This document shows positions 19,483 to 29,961 of a DNA stretch of 64,000 nucleotides, one piece after another. Made by a program: the position numbers and the translations under genes. Origin of the DNA: CAUZWH01 sp965247665 (GTDB lineage Bacteria > Pseudomonadota > Alphaproteobacteria > SHVV01); contig CBDFHH010000004.1 in assembly GCA_965247665.1 (NCBI GenBank), positions 1 through 64,000 on the forward strand, given 5' to 3'. Numbering within the stretch: the first letter of the stretch is position 1; each line of letters starts with the position of its first letter. The notes beneath the pieces are model-generated. The model was not told the origin of the DNA. It made no database searches and saw only the letters and a list, made by a program, of their open reading frames with translations.

Positions 19483-19564
19483 AGTTTAACGTTGAATCTA
19501 GGCAAAATTTGTTTGAATATAAATCAACGGATTGTCTTGGTCCGACCCCCGAGGTTTCTGTCGC

Positions 19565-20976
19565 TCAGATCGGCGGGCGTTTATGTGCCCATGGACGGTG
19601 GCGTTCAACTGACGCGCCGATGCGCAAAACAGTTAAGTCATCAAAACGATGACCGACAATCTGCAGCGCGCTAGGTAAGCCGTCGTCAGTCCAGCCCGCG
19701 GGTACCGACAACGCGGGGCACTGTGAAATGTTGTTGAACAAGGTTGTGGCCCCCGTGGTCTTGACCTTGCCGTCCTCGGTCTCACCTTCGTACATCGCAT
19801 CAGTGTGCTCGGCTGGGGGAGCAGGAATCTGCGTGGTGGGGCAAATCAGCGCATCGTAACGTTCGAAGACCTCGCACAGAGCGTGCCATTGCCGAGTGCG
19901 GACCGACTCCATACGTCTGAGGGTGACGGCATCAATCTCCTTTGCACGTTCGAAGTAAGCAACGATAGTCGGGTCAAGATCGTGACGCCGTTCGTCCAGA
20001 TGTTGACCAAAGCAGGCCGCCAGATAAACACACCAGTTGTCTCCCCAGACATCCATGCACTCACGATCCCACCCGAGGTCGACCTCCTCCACCACCGCTC
20101 CCGCCTCGCGTAAAGCTTCCGCGCAGCTCTCGACGTCGGCTGCGATGCCGTCGTCAACCGCCAGAAATCCCAGGTCCATATCGAGGGCAATACGAAGACC
20201 CGTCACATCGGATGGCACAACCGAGGGCATCTCCAGCGGGGTGGGATTGGACATGATGTCGCGTTCGAATGGACCCTGTACGGCGGCCAGGAACAATGCT
20301 GCGTCGTCGATGGTGCGGGCCAGCGGTCCAAAGTGAGAGATGTTGTCGAATACCGTCGGCAATATCGTCATCGGGATACGGCCAAGACTGGGTTTGAGAC
20401 CCACCGTGCCGCAAAACGCGGCCGGGAGACGCACCGACCCTCCCATATCCGACCCTTCGGCCAACGGCACACAGCCCGACGCCACCGCGGCGCCGGAACC
20501 ACCGGACGAGCCACCGGGTGTGCGTTGCGGATCCCACGGATTGCGCGTGACCCCCCACAAAGGACTGTGACAAAACCCGCGTGGGCAAATTCCGGGGTGT
20601 TTGTTTTGCCGACCATGATCGCACCGGCCCCGGTCAGATCTTTGACGATCTGCGCATCCTCCTGCGGCACCCAGTCAGCATAAATCTTGCTGCCCATGGT
20701 GGTGGTTTTGCCTTTGGTCGGGGTGAAGTCTTTGATGGCGATGGGCACGCCATGCAGTGTTCCCAATGACTCTCCTCGCATGACGGCCTGCTCCGCGGCC
20801 TTGGCCTTCGCCATTGCCTCATCAGGAAAAGTGAAACAAAAACAATTGAGGATGGGATTGACCGCGTCGATACGCTCCAGGGAATTGCGCACAATCTCGA
20901 GCGGTGATATCTCCCGGTCACGGATACGACGTGCCAGCTCGACGGCAGGTGTGTAACACAGATCAAGATCGGTCAT
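19565..20976 (-). pseudogene. Amidase signature family hydrolase, frameshifted
   Basis: Starts MTDLDLCYTPAVELARRIRD at the ATG at 20976 (leader GAGGGAAGAG). The catalytic Lys is in GVPIAIKDFT, and MVGKTNTPEFAHAGF ends the first frame near 20577. The adjacent frame continues SPLWGVTRNPWDPQRTPGGSS, giving the cis-Ser/Ser-nucleophile segment GGSSGGSGAAVASG and AEGSDMGGSVRLPAAFCG, and runs to 19565. The joined protein is about 470 residues, the normal amidase size. A single-base indel near TTTTGTCAC is sufficient. It would hydrolyse an amide (Ser-Ser-Lys triad); substrate unknown. Confidence 0.88.
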
Positions 20977-21096
20977 GAAAGTCTCTTCCCTCTGGTGTCG
21001 TTTTTCGGTTAACCCGACTGATAGTTGTCGATCAACCCTCACTCATCAAGATCCCGACCCGCTTTCTCGGGCTCACGGTGGTAGGATTTTGAGACC

Positions 21097-21927
21097 ATGC
21101 TCTCAAACCGCCCAATGCCTCTCAGTGGCGACGAGGTGTCGCGTTATCATCGCGACGGTTTGCTGATCCCCGACTACCGGGTTCCCGAGCGGTTGCTGAA
21201 ACCCATGCGCCGCTCGGTTATCGATGTCATCGAGAAAAATCCGAGGGTGCGTCCCGAGCTGCTCGCCAGCGTCAATATTGAAAACTCGCCGGCACCCCGG
21301 GTAAGTGGCCTTCGCGAGTTCGTCGAATACGCACGCGACCCGGAGATTCTCGATATGGTTTCGCAACTCCTGGGGCCGGATTTGATTCTGTGGGTGTGCT
21401 CGGCGTTCTGCAAACAACCACGCGAGGGTCGCGAAATCCACTGGCATCAAGACAGCCCCTATTACGTCATGACCCCGACCGCGACCTGCAGTGTATGGAT
21501 AGCGCTGGATGACGCTCACCCGGGGAACGGATGCATGCGTTACATACCCGGCTCACACCGGCGCGGCCCCTTGCGTCATATCATCGACGCCAATGCGCTC
21601 CCCGGGTTCAACGACATTGTCGACCCGGCAGAGATCGACACGAGTCTCGCTAAAGACGTGCAGCTGGCGGCCGGTCAAATTTCCTTGCACGATGCACACA
21701 CCGTCCACGGCTCGGGCAAAAATCAATCGGCGCAACGTCGCGCGGGTCTGGTGTTCCGCTACATGCCGGGAACCAGCTACTTCGATCGAAGTCTGACCAC
21801 CCCGCTCGGATTAGGCGCAATACCGGTGGAGCCAGCCGACCGACCGATTTATCTAGTGAGAGGACACGATCAAACCGGACGTAACGACTTTATCACTGGA
21901 CACGATAATCTTCAGGCAGCGGAGTAA
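21097..21927 (+). CDS. PhyH family Fe(II)/2-oxoglutarate dioxygenase
   Basis: 276 residues. LSGDEVSRYHRDGLLIPDYRV is the PhyH N-terminus. IHWHQDSPYY carries the H-x-D iron ligands, GNGCMRYIPGSHRRG the conserved turn, and LHDAHTVHGSGKNQSAQRRAG the distal His and 2-oxoglutarate-binding Arg. It has all catalytic residues. It begins a four-gene plus-strand run (PhyH, cupin, PhyH, SDR) with gaps of 5, 71 and 8 nt, very likely an operon in which two hydroxylases and a dehydrogenase act on the same or successive substrates. The start could also be the ATG at 21115. Confidence 0.9.
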   Translation: MLSNRPMPLSGDEVSRYHRDGLLIPDYRVPERLLKPMRRSVIDVIEKNPRVRPELLASVNIENSPAPRVSGLREFVEYARDPEILDMVSQLLGPDLILWVCSAFCKQPREGREIHWHQDSPYYVMTPTATCSVWIALDDAHPGNGCMRYIPGSHRRGPLRHIIDANALPGFNDIVDPAEIDTSLAKDVQLAAGQISLHDAHTVHGSGKNQSAQRRAGLVFRYMPGTSYFDRSLTTPLGLGAIPVEPADRPIYLVRGHDQTGRNDFITGHDNLQAAE

Positions 21928-21932
21928 TCACA

Positions 21933-22778
21933 ATGAACCCTGAACCAAACCAACGTTTGATTGAGAAGTCGGCGGACCTGGAAATGTTCCCGATGGACCG
22001 ATACGGCGAGATCATGCCGGGTCTGAAATGGAATCCAATGCGCTTCGACGAGGCGACCCGCACGGGGTTTTTCATCGTGGAGTTTGAGCCAGGCGGCACC
22101 TCGATACCGCATGAGCACCCTAGCGCGGAAGAGTTCTACATTCTCGAAGGTGCATTGTGTGATCACGATGGTCACACGTACCGTGCCGGGGAGTTTGTCT
22201 CGTTGGGACCGGGTACCCGGCACTACTCGTACTCGGAACACGGTGCGCGAGTACTTGTGTGGTTGAGTGAGGGCAATCGAGCCCTGCATCCGAGTGAACC
22301 GCTGTCGTTTGGCCCCGACACGGTCGGGCGGGCTAAGTTCAGTGATAAGGGCGAGGCTGGCGGACATGCGCCGGGGCAAGGTCGTCTAGTCCAACCGCTA
22401 GAGACCCTCGAGTTCACTCCTTTCGATCGCTACGGTAACGACGTGCCGAAATTGTTTTGGAATCCGGTCACATTCGATCGTGAAACCGGTCAGGGTTGTT
22501 TTGTCATTCGTTTCGAACCGGGAGGCGTATCTACCCCCCACGAGCATCACGGGTTCGAGGAATTTCATGTGCTCGATGGCGAGGTAGTGGACCACGATGG
22601 GGTGCGCTACACCAAAGGTGATTTTGTATCGCTAGGTCCAGGGGTACGTCACTATTCTCACTCGCCCGATGGGGTGCTGGTCATCGCGTGGTTGACAGAC
22701 ACCAACCGACCTCTCACCCCGGGAGAAGAACTCTCGTTTGGACCGGATGTGCTCGGGAAAGCCCGTTACCGAGCTTAA
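21933..22778 (+). CDS. Tandem-cupin protein (ChrR-like double cupin)
   Basis: 281 residues made of two homologous halves. Each begins with a D-R-Y-G segment (MDRYGEIMPGLKWNP and FDRYGNDVPKLFWNP), then has the cupin metal motif (TSIPHEHPSAEEFYILEG and VSTPHEHHGFEEFHVLDG) and the second motif (SLGPGTRHYSY and SLGPGVRHYSH), giving H-x-H-x5-E and a distal His in both. Both metal sites therefore look complete, in contrast to many bicupins that lose one. It is translated 5 nt after a PhyH gene, so it may be an isomerase, dioxygenase or sugar/keto-acid binding enzyme of the same pathway. Function unknown. Confidence 0.85.
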   Translation: MNPEPNQRLIEKSADLEMFPMDRYGEIMPGLKWNPMRFDEATRTGFFIVEFEPGGTSIPHEHPSAEEFYILEGALCDHDGHTYRAGEFVSLGPGTRHYSYSEHGARVLVWLSEGNRALHPSEPLSFGPDTVGRAKFSDKGEAGGHAPGQGRLVQPLETLEFTPFDRYGNDVPKLFWNPVTFDRETGQGCFVIRFEPGGVSTPHEHHGFEEFHVLDGEVVDHDGVRYTKGDFVSLGPGVRHYSHSPDGVLVIAWLTDTNRPLTPGEELSFGPDVLGKARYRA

Positions 22779-22849
22779 TCAAAGCGCCGAAAGGTGGCCC
22801 GAAAACGGGGACGTCGAATGGGGTCAAACCGACAAGGAGGAATGGAGTC

Positions 22850-23623
22850 ATGAAACTAAATTCTGATCAACTCGAAACCTATCGGAAAGACGGTTTTGTT
22901 CGCATCCCGGAGCTCTTCACCAGCGAAGAGATCAACGTCGTCCGTCGAGAGGTCCCCGATCTCCTCGTCGATGGCGGACGCGGGGTCATTCTGGAGACGG
23001 ATGCCAAAACCCATCGTTCGGTGCTCAATGTGCATCGGTTCAACGACCCGTTCGACCGGTTATGTCGTCACAAAAAAGTGATAGGTCCGGTGATGCAGCT
23101 GCTCGGCAGCCCGGTGTATATCTTTCAAGCCATCCTGAATGTAAAACGCGCCTATGACGGCGCTCAGTGGCAGTGGCATCAGGACTACCCGACTTACAAG
23201 ATCGACGACAAGATGTCGGAGCCGCGCGCGGTCAACGTGCTTATCTTCGTGGACGATGTGAACGAGCTCAATGGACCCTTCATGATGGCGCCCGGTTCCC
23301 AGACCCACAAAACCGAGATCCCCGATATCGACGATTCGCTCACCACGTACCCGCACGGACGTTATCCGGACGTGGGGTGGGTGAAACCGGTCATGGAACG
23401 CAATGGCATCGTCGCCGCCACCGGCAAAGCCGGGACGGTTGTATTCATGGATCTCATGACGGTGCATGGCTCCGGGGTCAACATGTCTCCGTGGCATCGC
23501 TCCGTCCTCTCGTTGACCCTCAACTCGGTGGAAAATGCCGCCACCGGGACAGTACGCGGGGAATCCATCTGCCACGACTACACGCCGATTACCGCGCTGA
23601 CATCGCTGACCCCCGAGAACTAA
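22850..23623 (+). CDS. PhyH family Fe(II)/2-oxoglutarate dioxygenase
   Basis: 257 residues from the ATG at 22850, after GGAGG with 8-nt spacing. MKLNSDQLETYRKDGFVRIPE is the PhyH opening. WQWHQDYPTYK carries H-x-D; LNGPFMMAPGSQTHK is the turn; MDLMTVHGSGVNMSPWHRSVLSL holds the distal His and Arg. The AGKAGTVVFMD strand precedes it as expected. It is closest in type to the W-H-Q-D subgroup. It lies in the PhyH-cupin-PhyH-SDR operon, and the SDR start follows its stop by 8 nt. Substrate not predictable. Confidence 0.9.
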   Translation: MKLNSDQLETYRKDGFVRIPELFTSEEINVVRREVPDLLVDGGRGVILETDAKTHRSVLNVHRFNDPFDRLCRHKKVIGPVMQLLGSPVYIFQAILNVKRAYDGAQWQWHQDYPTYKIDDKMSEPRAVNVLIFVDDVNELNGPFMMAPGSQTHKTEIPDIDDSLTTYPHGRYPDVGWVKPVMERNGIVAATGKAGTVVFMDLMTVHGSGVNMSPWHRSVLSLTLNSVENAATGTVRGESICHDYTPITALTSLTPEN

Positions 23624-23631
23624 GGAACCAC

Positions 23632-24348
23632 ATGACAAATCCACACGCTGGACGTCTGGCCCTGGTAACCGGCGCCACCCGGGGCCTGGGTCGTGCTCTG
23701 GCCGAGCGGCTGCGTGACGATGGGGCGCAGGTCATCGGTACCGGGACCAATCCCCAAGGAGAGGTCTCTCAAGGTGTGGAGTACATGGCGGTCGATTTTA
23801 CCGACGCACCGGCGACCGAGGCGTTTGCCGAACGTATCGCCGCCCGTGAGCCGCTGATTCTGGTCAACAATGCCGGTATAGGTATCGAACGCGGTATTGA
23901 AGAGCTGTCGACGGAAGAGTTCCGTCAGGTACACGACATCAATCTGGTTGCGCCGATGATCCTCAGTCGGGCGGTGGTGCCGGGTATGCGCAAAGCGAGC
24001 TGGGGCCGGATCCTCAACGTGGGATCGATTTACGGCACCATCAGCACCGAGGGACGGGTGCCCTATTCCTCGACCAAGTTTGGCATCGACGGACTCATCG
24101 CTTCACTCGCCCCCGAGGTGGCACGTGATGGGATTCTGGTTAACACCCTGGCCCCGGGCTTTATCCTTACCGACATGGTGGCCAATGCGGCCGACGTCGA
24201 TGTGTCGGCACTGGAAGCAAAGATACCGATGGGGCGTCTTGCCCGACCGGAAGAGATCGCGGCGTTCGCGTCCTGGCTGGTGGGTCCTGAGAATACCTAC
24301 ATCAGCGGTTCAAGTCTGATCATCGACGGAGGACTGGTACGGGTCTGA
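23632..24348 (+). CDS. SDR family oxidoreductase
   Basis: 238 residues. N-terminal NAD(P)-binding TGATRGLGRAL (T-G-x3-G-x-G), NNAGIGIERG, and the catalytic set NVGSIYG with YSSTKFG (Ser, Tyr-x3-Lys) are all present, followed by APGFILTDMV and ISGSSLIIDGG at the C-terminus. Classical short-chain dehydrogenase; it would oxidise an alcohol, plausibly the hydroxylated product of the adjacent PhyH enzymes (inference from operon position). Its stop lies 4 nt from the stop of a convergent amidohydrolase. Confidence 0.92.
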   Translation: MTNPHAGRLALVTGATRGLGRALAERLRDDGAQVIGTGTNPQGEVSQGVEYMAVDFTDAPATEAFAERIAAREPLILVNNAGIGIERGIEELSTEEFRQVHDINLVAPMILSRAVVPGMRKASWGRILNVGSIYGTISTEGRVPYSSTKFGIDGLIASLAPEVARDGILVNTLAPGFILTDMVANAADVDVSALEAKIPMGRLARPEEIAAFASWLVGPENTYISGSSLIIDGGLVRV

Positions 24349-24352
24349 CCTC

Positions 24353-25489
24353 TTACGTAGCCGACCCTCGCCCGCAAACGTTTTCCACCCCCATCATGCG
24401 CGCCATGTTTCCCCCCAGCACCTGTTCCATCCCATCGTTCCCGAGCTCGTCCTGACAGTACAATCGAATCTGGTCCAGCGATTGCCGGTAAGTGGTGTAG
24501 CGCATGACAATCGGCACATCGGTTCCCCACAGTATCCTCTCGGTACCCAGACGTTTTGCCATTTGCGCCAAGGTGGGTTTTATCTGCAACATCGGATAGT
24601 CGAACGTCAATCCTAGAAAAACCGCGAATAAAATCTGCACGTGAAAGTTGGGGCAATCGCAGGGCGCGATGTCGTAAACCTCACCGGGAACCGAGAGCTT
24701 GCCGTCAGCGACAAAACGCAACCAGTCGAGTCCGTGAGTGAGCACCACAGTGACATCCGGATAGCGCTCCACAAACCGACGCAGCACCCGTAGCTGATCG
24801 AGAAAACCGTCCACCGTTTTTACTTGATGGGTCACCAGAGTGATGAACACCGGAATGTTCAGGGCGGCCACCGCATCCCAGAATGGTCGATAACCACCCG
24901 AGTCCCAATCCTCATTCACCCCATAAAGAAGGGAGAAGCTCGGTAGAAACTGCAACCCGTGCAAACCCAGCTCATTGATCGAGCGCTGCAGCTCCCCAAT
25001 AGCCGTGTCGGGGTCGTCACCCACCAGCCACTCGCGCACGTAGGCGAGCCCCTGAAGACGCTGCGGATATTGATGACAACAATCCGCAATGAAGTCGTTG
25101 CTGATGCCCAGATAGGGGGTTCGATGCAGCAACCCCATATCCACCCCGGCGTAATCCATTTCCGCCACCAGCATCTCGGCGTTGTAGAGCATGTCGGTGA
25201 TCATCGGGGGCATCACCTGCTTAAAATGCGCCTCGCCCTCAGACTGCCACTCGTAACGACCATGGCGGAGCGCGCGAAAGCCCGCCTCCTTCACCGCGGT
25301 AACGTCAAACGGTCGGGAAAAATCGGCCATTGCATCGCTGTTGGCAAGTGCACGGTCGCGGGTGCGCACCGCGGGTTGAAAATGATGGGCCATCTGAAAT
25401 TGAAGCAGACGTTGGAACTCGATTCGATGCTCGAATCCACCGTCGCCATTCTGATCTTGAATACAGTAAGCGTGACCATCATAAATCAT
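24353..25489 (-). CDS. Amidohydrolase-2 family metal-dependent hydrolase/decarboxylase
   Basis: 378 residues from the ATG at 25489, 8 nt after GGAGT; a TTG at 25510 would add 7 residues. The TIM-barrel ligands appear as YDGHAYC near the N-terminus (D-x-H), ITLVTHQ, VVLTHGLDWLRF (His) and ILWGTDVPIV (Asp). The family includes ACMSD-like decarboxylases and lactonases. The gene follows the dehydrogenase and TPP-enzyme genes on the minus strand, so it may process their product. The N-terminus has D-G-H where many members have D-x-H-x-H. Confidence 0.82.
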   Translation of the reverse strand: MIYDGHAYCIQDQNGDGGFEHRIEFQRLLQFQMAHHFQPAVRTRDRALANSDAMADFSRPFDVTAVKEAGFRALRHGRYEWQSEGEAHFKQVMPPMITDMLYNAEMLVAEMDYAGVDMGLLHRTPYLGISNDFIADCCHQYPQRLQGLAYVREWLVGDDPDTAIGELQRSINELGLHGLQFLPSFSLLYGVNEDWDSGGYRPFWDAVAALNIPVFITLVTHQVKTVDGFLDQLRVLRRFVERYPDVTVVLTHGLDWLRFVADGKLSVPGEVYDIAPCDCPNFHVQILFAVFLGLTFDYPMLQIKPTLAQMAKRLGTERILWGTDVPIVMRYTTYRQSLDQIRLYCQDELGNDGMEQVLGGNMARMMGVENVCGRGSAT

Positions 25490-25610
25490 GGGCTGGGGAC
25501 TCCGTGTCAAGTGTATCCATGGTGATCATTTGCGGCCCGACGATCATCTGGGATGTCCGTTTACTGCCGGCTAAGTACATAATGACTGACCGCGAATCGC
25601 CGCCCCATTC

Positions 25611-27341
25611 TCAACCACTTCCCAGCGGGCCGTGGCGCGGGTCAATATCGCGATAGAACCAGTTGAGCCCCGGGCTGGGCACACGCTCGATAACCACGTT
25701 AATAACGGCTGGCTTGCCGCTGGCAAACGAGCGCTCCAAGGCGGGGCGCAGCTCGCTCGAATCACGCACCAGCTCGCCGTGGCCACCGAGGGCCTTGCAC
25801 ACGTTCTCGAAGTTACGGAACTCGAGATCCGTCACATAAGAACGATTAGGCCCGTACAAAGCTTCCTGCTCGCGTTTGATGAAGCCCATGGTGCTGTCGT
25901 TGGCGATGATCGAGACGACCGGCAGGTCGTAACGTGCACAGGTGTCGATGTCCATCGCACGATAGCTGAAATCGAGGTCGCCCTGTAAACACACCACGTT
26001 GTCGTCGGGACGAGCCAGCTTCATACCCATGGCATAAGGAAATCCCGAGCCTAATGTCCCGGTATACCCGCAGCCGATAAACTGCCCCATGCGCGAGGGC
26101 CGGAAGAGCCAGCGCGCCCAGGACTCGACATCCGAGGCGCCGGCGGCCACTGAATAGGGCTTGCCCGCCTCCTCGAGATAACGTTTTACCTCGTGGACCA
26201 ACACAAATGGGTGAATGGGGCTCGGTGGGTCGGCGAGAATCGCATCAAAGGCGGCGAGCTCAGCATCCTTTTCGGTGCGCAAACGTGTGACCCACTCATC
26301 GCGAGAACCGTCCTTCGCTCCATTGTCACCATAGGCCGTCAGCAGGTCCTCGAGACCCGCCCGGGTATCGCTGACCAGTCCCACCTCTATCGAGCGATTA
26401 ATGCCGATGTCTTCCGCCTGCGGCCAGATCTGGATGATCTTTGCCTTAGGGTTGACCGCATCAGGGGCGGCAAACTCTACCCGATCGTCGACCCGCTCAC
26501 CGGCAAAAAGAATCACATCCGCCTCGGCCAGGGCCAGACGCGAGATCGGATTGGTGGGTATATGGCTTTCCCCGAAAGCAAGCGGATGTGATTCGTCCAG
26601 GCAACCCCGACCCTGAGCGCTCAGCAGCACCGGGCACCGCGTCCCTTCGGCGAAGGCCGACAGAGCGTCGCCGGCTGACGACCAGGCGGCGGCGCTGCCC
26701 ACGATGGCCAACGGGCGTTTTGCCTCGCGAAGCAGCCGCGCTGCGTCTTCCACCGCGGTTGAGTCCGCGCTTCCCGAACGAATCGAGAGTCCTGCGGTGC
26801 GATACCCTGACGGCAATGGGGTTGATGCCTCGTCAAAGCGCTGGTGCAACGTGTCTCTCTCGAAAGCAAGAAAAGTTGCCCCGGGAATTCCGGTCATGGA
26901 GTGGCGGATGGCGCTGGCGGTCAACCCCGGAATACGCGCGCCATCGGATACCGTCGCGGCCCACTTCACATAAGGATGAGCCGCGGTGGCAGCATCCAAC
27001 TCTTGTCCGGCCAAGCGATGCATCATGCCGTGGTTGAGACGCCCGGCAAAACAAAGCATTGGGCTGGCATCCAGGTTCGCGGTCATCAAGGCGGTGAAAA
27101 TGTTGGTGCTGCCCGGACCCTGAGTCACCCCCACAACCCCGAGACTCCCGGTTACCCGTGCGTAGGCATCCGCCATGTACCCCGCCGATTCCTCGTGACG
27201 GGTGTGAATGATCGAAATGGGGGAGTCGATACAGGCATCGATAATCGGCAGCAGACTCTCACCGCTTAACATAAAAATGTGACGCACCCCCTCGCGTTCG
27301 AGCATGTCGACGAACAGTTTTCCACCATGACACTCAGCCAT
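25611..27341 (-). CDS. Thiamine-diphosphate-dependent enzyme (acetolactate synthase/oxalyl-CoA decarboxylase-like)
   Basis: 576 residues from the ATG at 27341, preceded by AGGAGAAGGATT. Three-domain ThDP enzyme: the Pyr domain with catalytic Glu in TRHEESAGYMAD (E50), a central NAD-like domain, and a PP domain with QGDLDFSYRAMDIDT...IANDS, where the canonical G-D-G is G-D-L. Asp and the downstream Asn are kept, so cofactor binding is plausible. Family members decarboxylate or ligate 2-keto acids. It sits between a dimethylglycine-dehydrogenase-like gene (66-nt gap) and an amidohydrolase, all on the minus strand. Substrate unknown. Confidence 0.85.
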   Translation of the reverse strand: MAECHGGKLFVDMLEREGVRHIFMLSGESLLPIIDACIDSPISIIHTRHEESAGYMADAYARVTGSLGVVGVTQGPGSTNIFTALMTANLDASPMLCFAGRLNHGMMHRLAGQELDAATAAHPYVKWAATVSDGARIPGLTASAIRHSMTGIPGATFLAFERDTLHQRFDEASTPLPSGYRTAGLSIRSGSADSTAVEDAARLLREAKRPLAIVGSAAAWSSAGDALSAFAEGTRCPVLLSAQGRGCLDESHPLAFGESHIPTNPISRLALAEADVILFAGERVDDRVEFAAPDAVNPKAKIIQIWPQAEDIGINRSIEVGLVSDTRAGLEDLLTAYGDNGAKDGSRDEWVTRLRTEKDAELAAFDAILADPPSPIHPFVLVHEVKRYLEEAGKPYSVAAGASDVESWARWLFRPSRMGQFIGCGYTGTLGSGFPYAMGMKLARPDDNVVCLQGDLDFSYRAMDIDTCARYDLPVVSIIANDSTMGFIKREQEALYGPNRSYVTDLEFRNFENVCKALGGHGELVRDSSELRPALERSFASGKPAVINVVIERVPSPGLNWFYRDIDPRHGPLGSG

Positions 27342-27407
27342 AATCCTTCTCCTGTGGTTTCAAAAACGGGCTCGCTTCGACTTCGCTATGCCACTAAATT
27401 GTTTCGT

Positions 27408-29844
27408 TCACAGCCGCAGTTTCTTGGCATCTCGATCGTAAACAGAATCCTCAACGACTACTGCGGCGCGCCGGTCATCAAGAATTTCTACCTCAAACCC
27501 CAGGGCCATATCTGCAATATCACGTTGAACGTAGGCGAGAGCGATGCTTTCGCCCACCCTATGCCCGTAACCACCCGAGGATACGTAACCGACTATTTGC
27601 CCGTCCAAATAGACCGGTTCATTGCCTATCGCATCGGCATCCTTGGCATCAACCTTCAGGGTTACGAGGGTGCGGCCAGCCCCGTGGTCGCGAATCCGCC
27701 GCAAAGCGTCATAGCCGACAAAACCGTTATGGTCGAAGCTGATGAATGCGTCCAGACCCGCTTCAAGCGGGGACGTCTCGGGTGTGAGGTCGGAGCCGAG
27801 CCGACGATAGCTCTTTTCGATCCGCATGCAGTTCATAGCCCGCATCCCAAAATTACCCAAGTCGAACTCTTGACCAGCGCTCCAGAGGGTGTCGTCCACC
27901 GACGCCAGGTGGTCGATGGGAACGTGCAGCTCATAGCCAAGCTCACCGGTGAACGCCACTCGAAGAGCCAGCACCGTCACCCCGTCGATATTAAGCTCTC
28001 TAGCGCCAAAAAACGGCAACCCTTCGTTGGATACGTCGTCATTGGTGACCTGATTCAGGATCGCGCGGGAGCGCGGGCCGGCCAGGGCAAGGACGCCATA
28101 TTGGTGACCGACGGGTTCGAAGCGCACCCCGTTCGCGGGCAGGAACGATTCGAGCCAGCGCGTATGGTAGTGCTCCGCGGCGGCCGCCCCAATCAGATAG
28201 AAGTTGTCGTCCGCGAGGCGTGCTACCGTCAAGTCGCCGATGACGCCTCCAGCGTGACTCAGCATTAGACGAAGCCCGACCCGACCAACTCGGGTCGGTA
28301 CCGGCTTTGCGAGCAGGTGGTTGAGCCAGCGTTCGGCCCCGGCCCCTTCCACCTTGTATTTGGCGAAGCTCGTCAGATCGAGAACCCCGGCGGTCTCGGC
28401 AACCCCACGGCATTCGTCACCCACATGGGGAAACCAGTTTGGCCGGCGAAATCCTGGGATATCCTTCGCTTCGACCCCCTGGGGCGCGAACCACATGGGA
28501 CGCTCCCAACCGCGCAACGCGCCATACACGGCGCGAGCCGACTTCAATCGGTTGTACAGTGGGCTCAACTTGGCAGGGCGACCGGCCGGGCGCTCTTCTT
28601 CCGGATAGGCGACCCCGAAACGCAAGGCATAACATTCGCGGACCTTGGCAACCGTATAGTCTTTGTCCGCGTATTCACCGAATCTATCCGCATCGAGCGT
28701 AGTCAGGTCAACACTGGAGACGCCGTGCACGATAAGCTCCGCCAGACAGCGCCCCGCCCCGCCGGCCTGGGCGATTCCACCGGTCAAACCCGCCGCACAA
28801 TAGAAGTTACCCACCCCTCGATGCGGACCCAGATGCGGCTTGGCATCCGGACCGAAGGCGATCGGACCGTTGATGACGCGTTTGATTCCAGCCTCGGCGA
28901 CTACCGGAATACGCGCACCAGCCGCCAGCAGCTCCGTCTCGATACGTTCGAGATCCGGGGTCAGCAATTCGGCGCCGAAGCTCTCCGGCACTCCCTCCAC
29001 CCCCCAGGTCCGGGGCTCCGATTCCCATGCCCCAATCAAAAAACCCTGGCCTTCACGGCGCATGTAGAAAGAGGCATCACCACCGCGAACCGCGGGGAAA
29101 GTCTCTTCAAGTGCCCTCACTTGCGCAATCTCGTCGGTCACCACGTACTGGTGCTCGATCGCAATGACCGGAAGCCGCACCCCGGCCATTTGCGCTACCT
29201 CGGCGGCCCACAATCCCGCCGCGTTGACGACGCTTTGGGCATGAAAGGATTGTTTGGGGGTGGTGACATCCCACGACCCGTCGGGACGCGCGGACAACCC
29301 CGTCACCGGTGCGTGGCGCAACACTTCGGCTCCCGCAGCCCGCGCCGAGCTTGCGAGAGCAGTTGGTAAGCCCCGAGGGGTCGACATGCCCGTAGCCGGG
29401 ATCGTAGAGCGCCCCCACTATGCCACCAGGCTGCATAAAGGGATGTAACTCACACGCCTCACGGGGAGACACCAGCTCGTAGTCGTAACCAAGAAGCCGC
29501 GAGCGACCCAGCTGCATCCGGTACTCATCCATTTGGTCTTCATGGTGGGCAAGGAACAGACAGCCCAAGCGATGCAAGCCCACCGCGCCCGCGGTTTCCT
29601 CATCCAGGCTTTTGTACAGTGCCATGCTGTACGCCTGGATGCGGGAGACGTCATAGGCCCCGTGCAAGGTCGTCACATTGCCCGCGGCTTGCCAGGTCGA
29701 ACCGGCTGTCAGCTCCGAGCGTTCGAGCAATACAACATCATTACAGCCGAGCTTGGTCAGCCAATAGAGCACGCTGGTGCCAACCACACCGCCGCCGATG
29801 ATGACGACGCGCACATCCTGATTCGTCGATTCGACCCCGCTCAT
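27408..29844 (-). pseudogene. Sarcosine/dimethylglycine dehydrogenase-like FAD-GcvT fusion, frameshifted
   Basis: The ATG at 29844 follows AGGAG. The N-terminus VVIIGGGVVGTSVLYWLTKLG is the FAD dinucleotide fold, and LLERSELTAGSTWQAAGN is the DMGDH signature. The first frame ends its coherence at GYGHVDPSGLT (near 29365). The adjacent frame continues TALASSARAAGAEVL, then the rest of the DAO domain (HQYVVTDE, GPIAFGPDAKPHLGP) and the C-terminal GcvT/aminomethyltransferase half (GVLDLTSFAKYKVEG, FTGELGYELHVP, PLEAGLDAFI). One extra base in ACCAACTG explains the shift. The intact enzyme of about 810 residues would oxidatively demethylate an N-methyl amino acid, passing C1 to tetrahydrofolate. 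Confidence 0.9.
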
Positions 29845-29961
29845 CTCGGTGTTTCTCCTGGTGAGTCAGACTACTGGGGTTGATTGGGAACGGGATCGAT
29901 AGCATACAATCGGAGAAAGTAACTGCAATGCGTTTCGAGAGCCCGGTATGTCGGAGGATCT

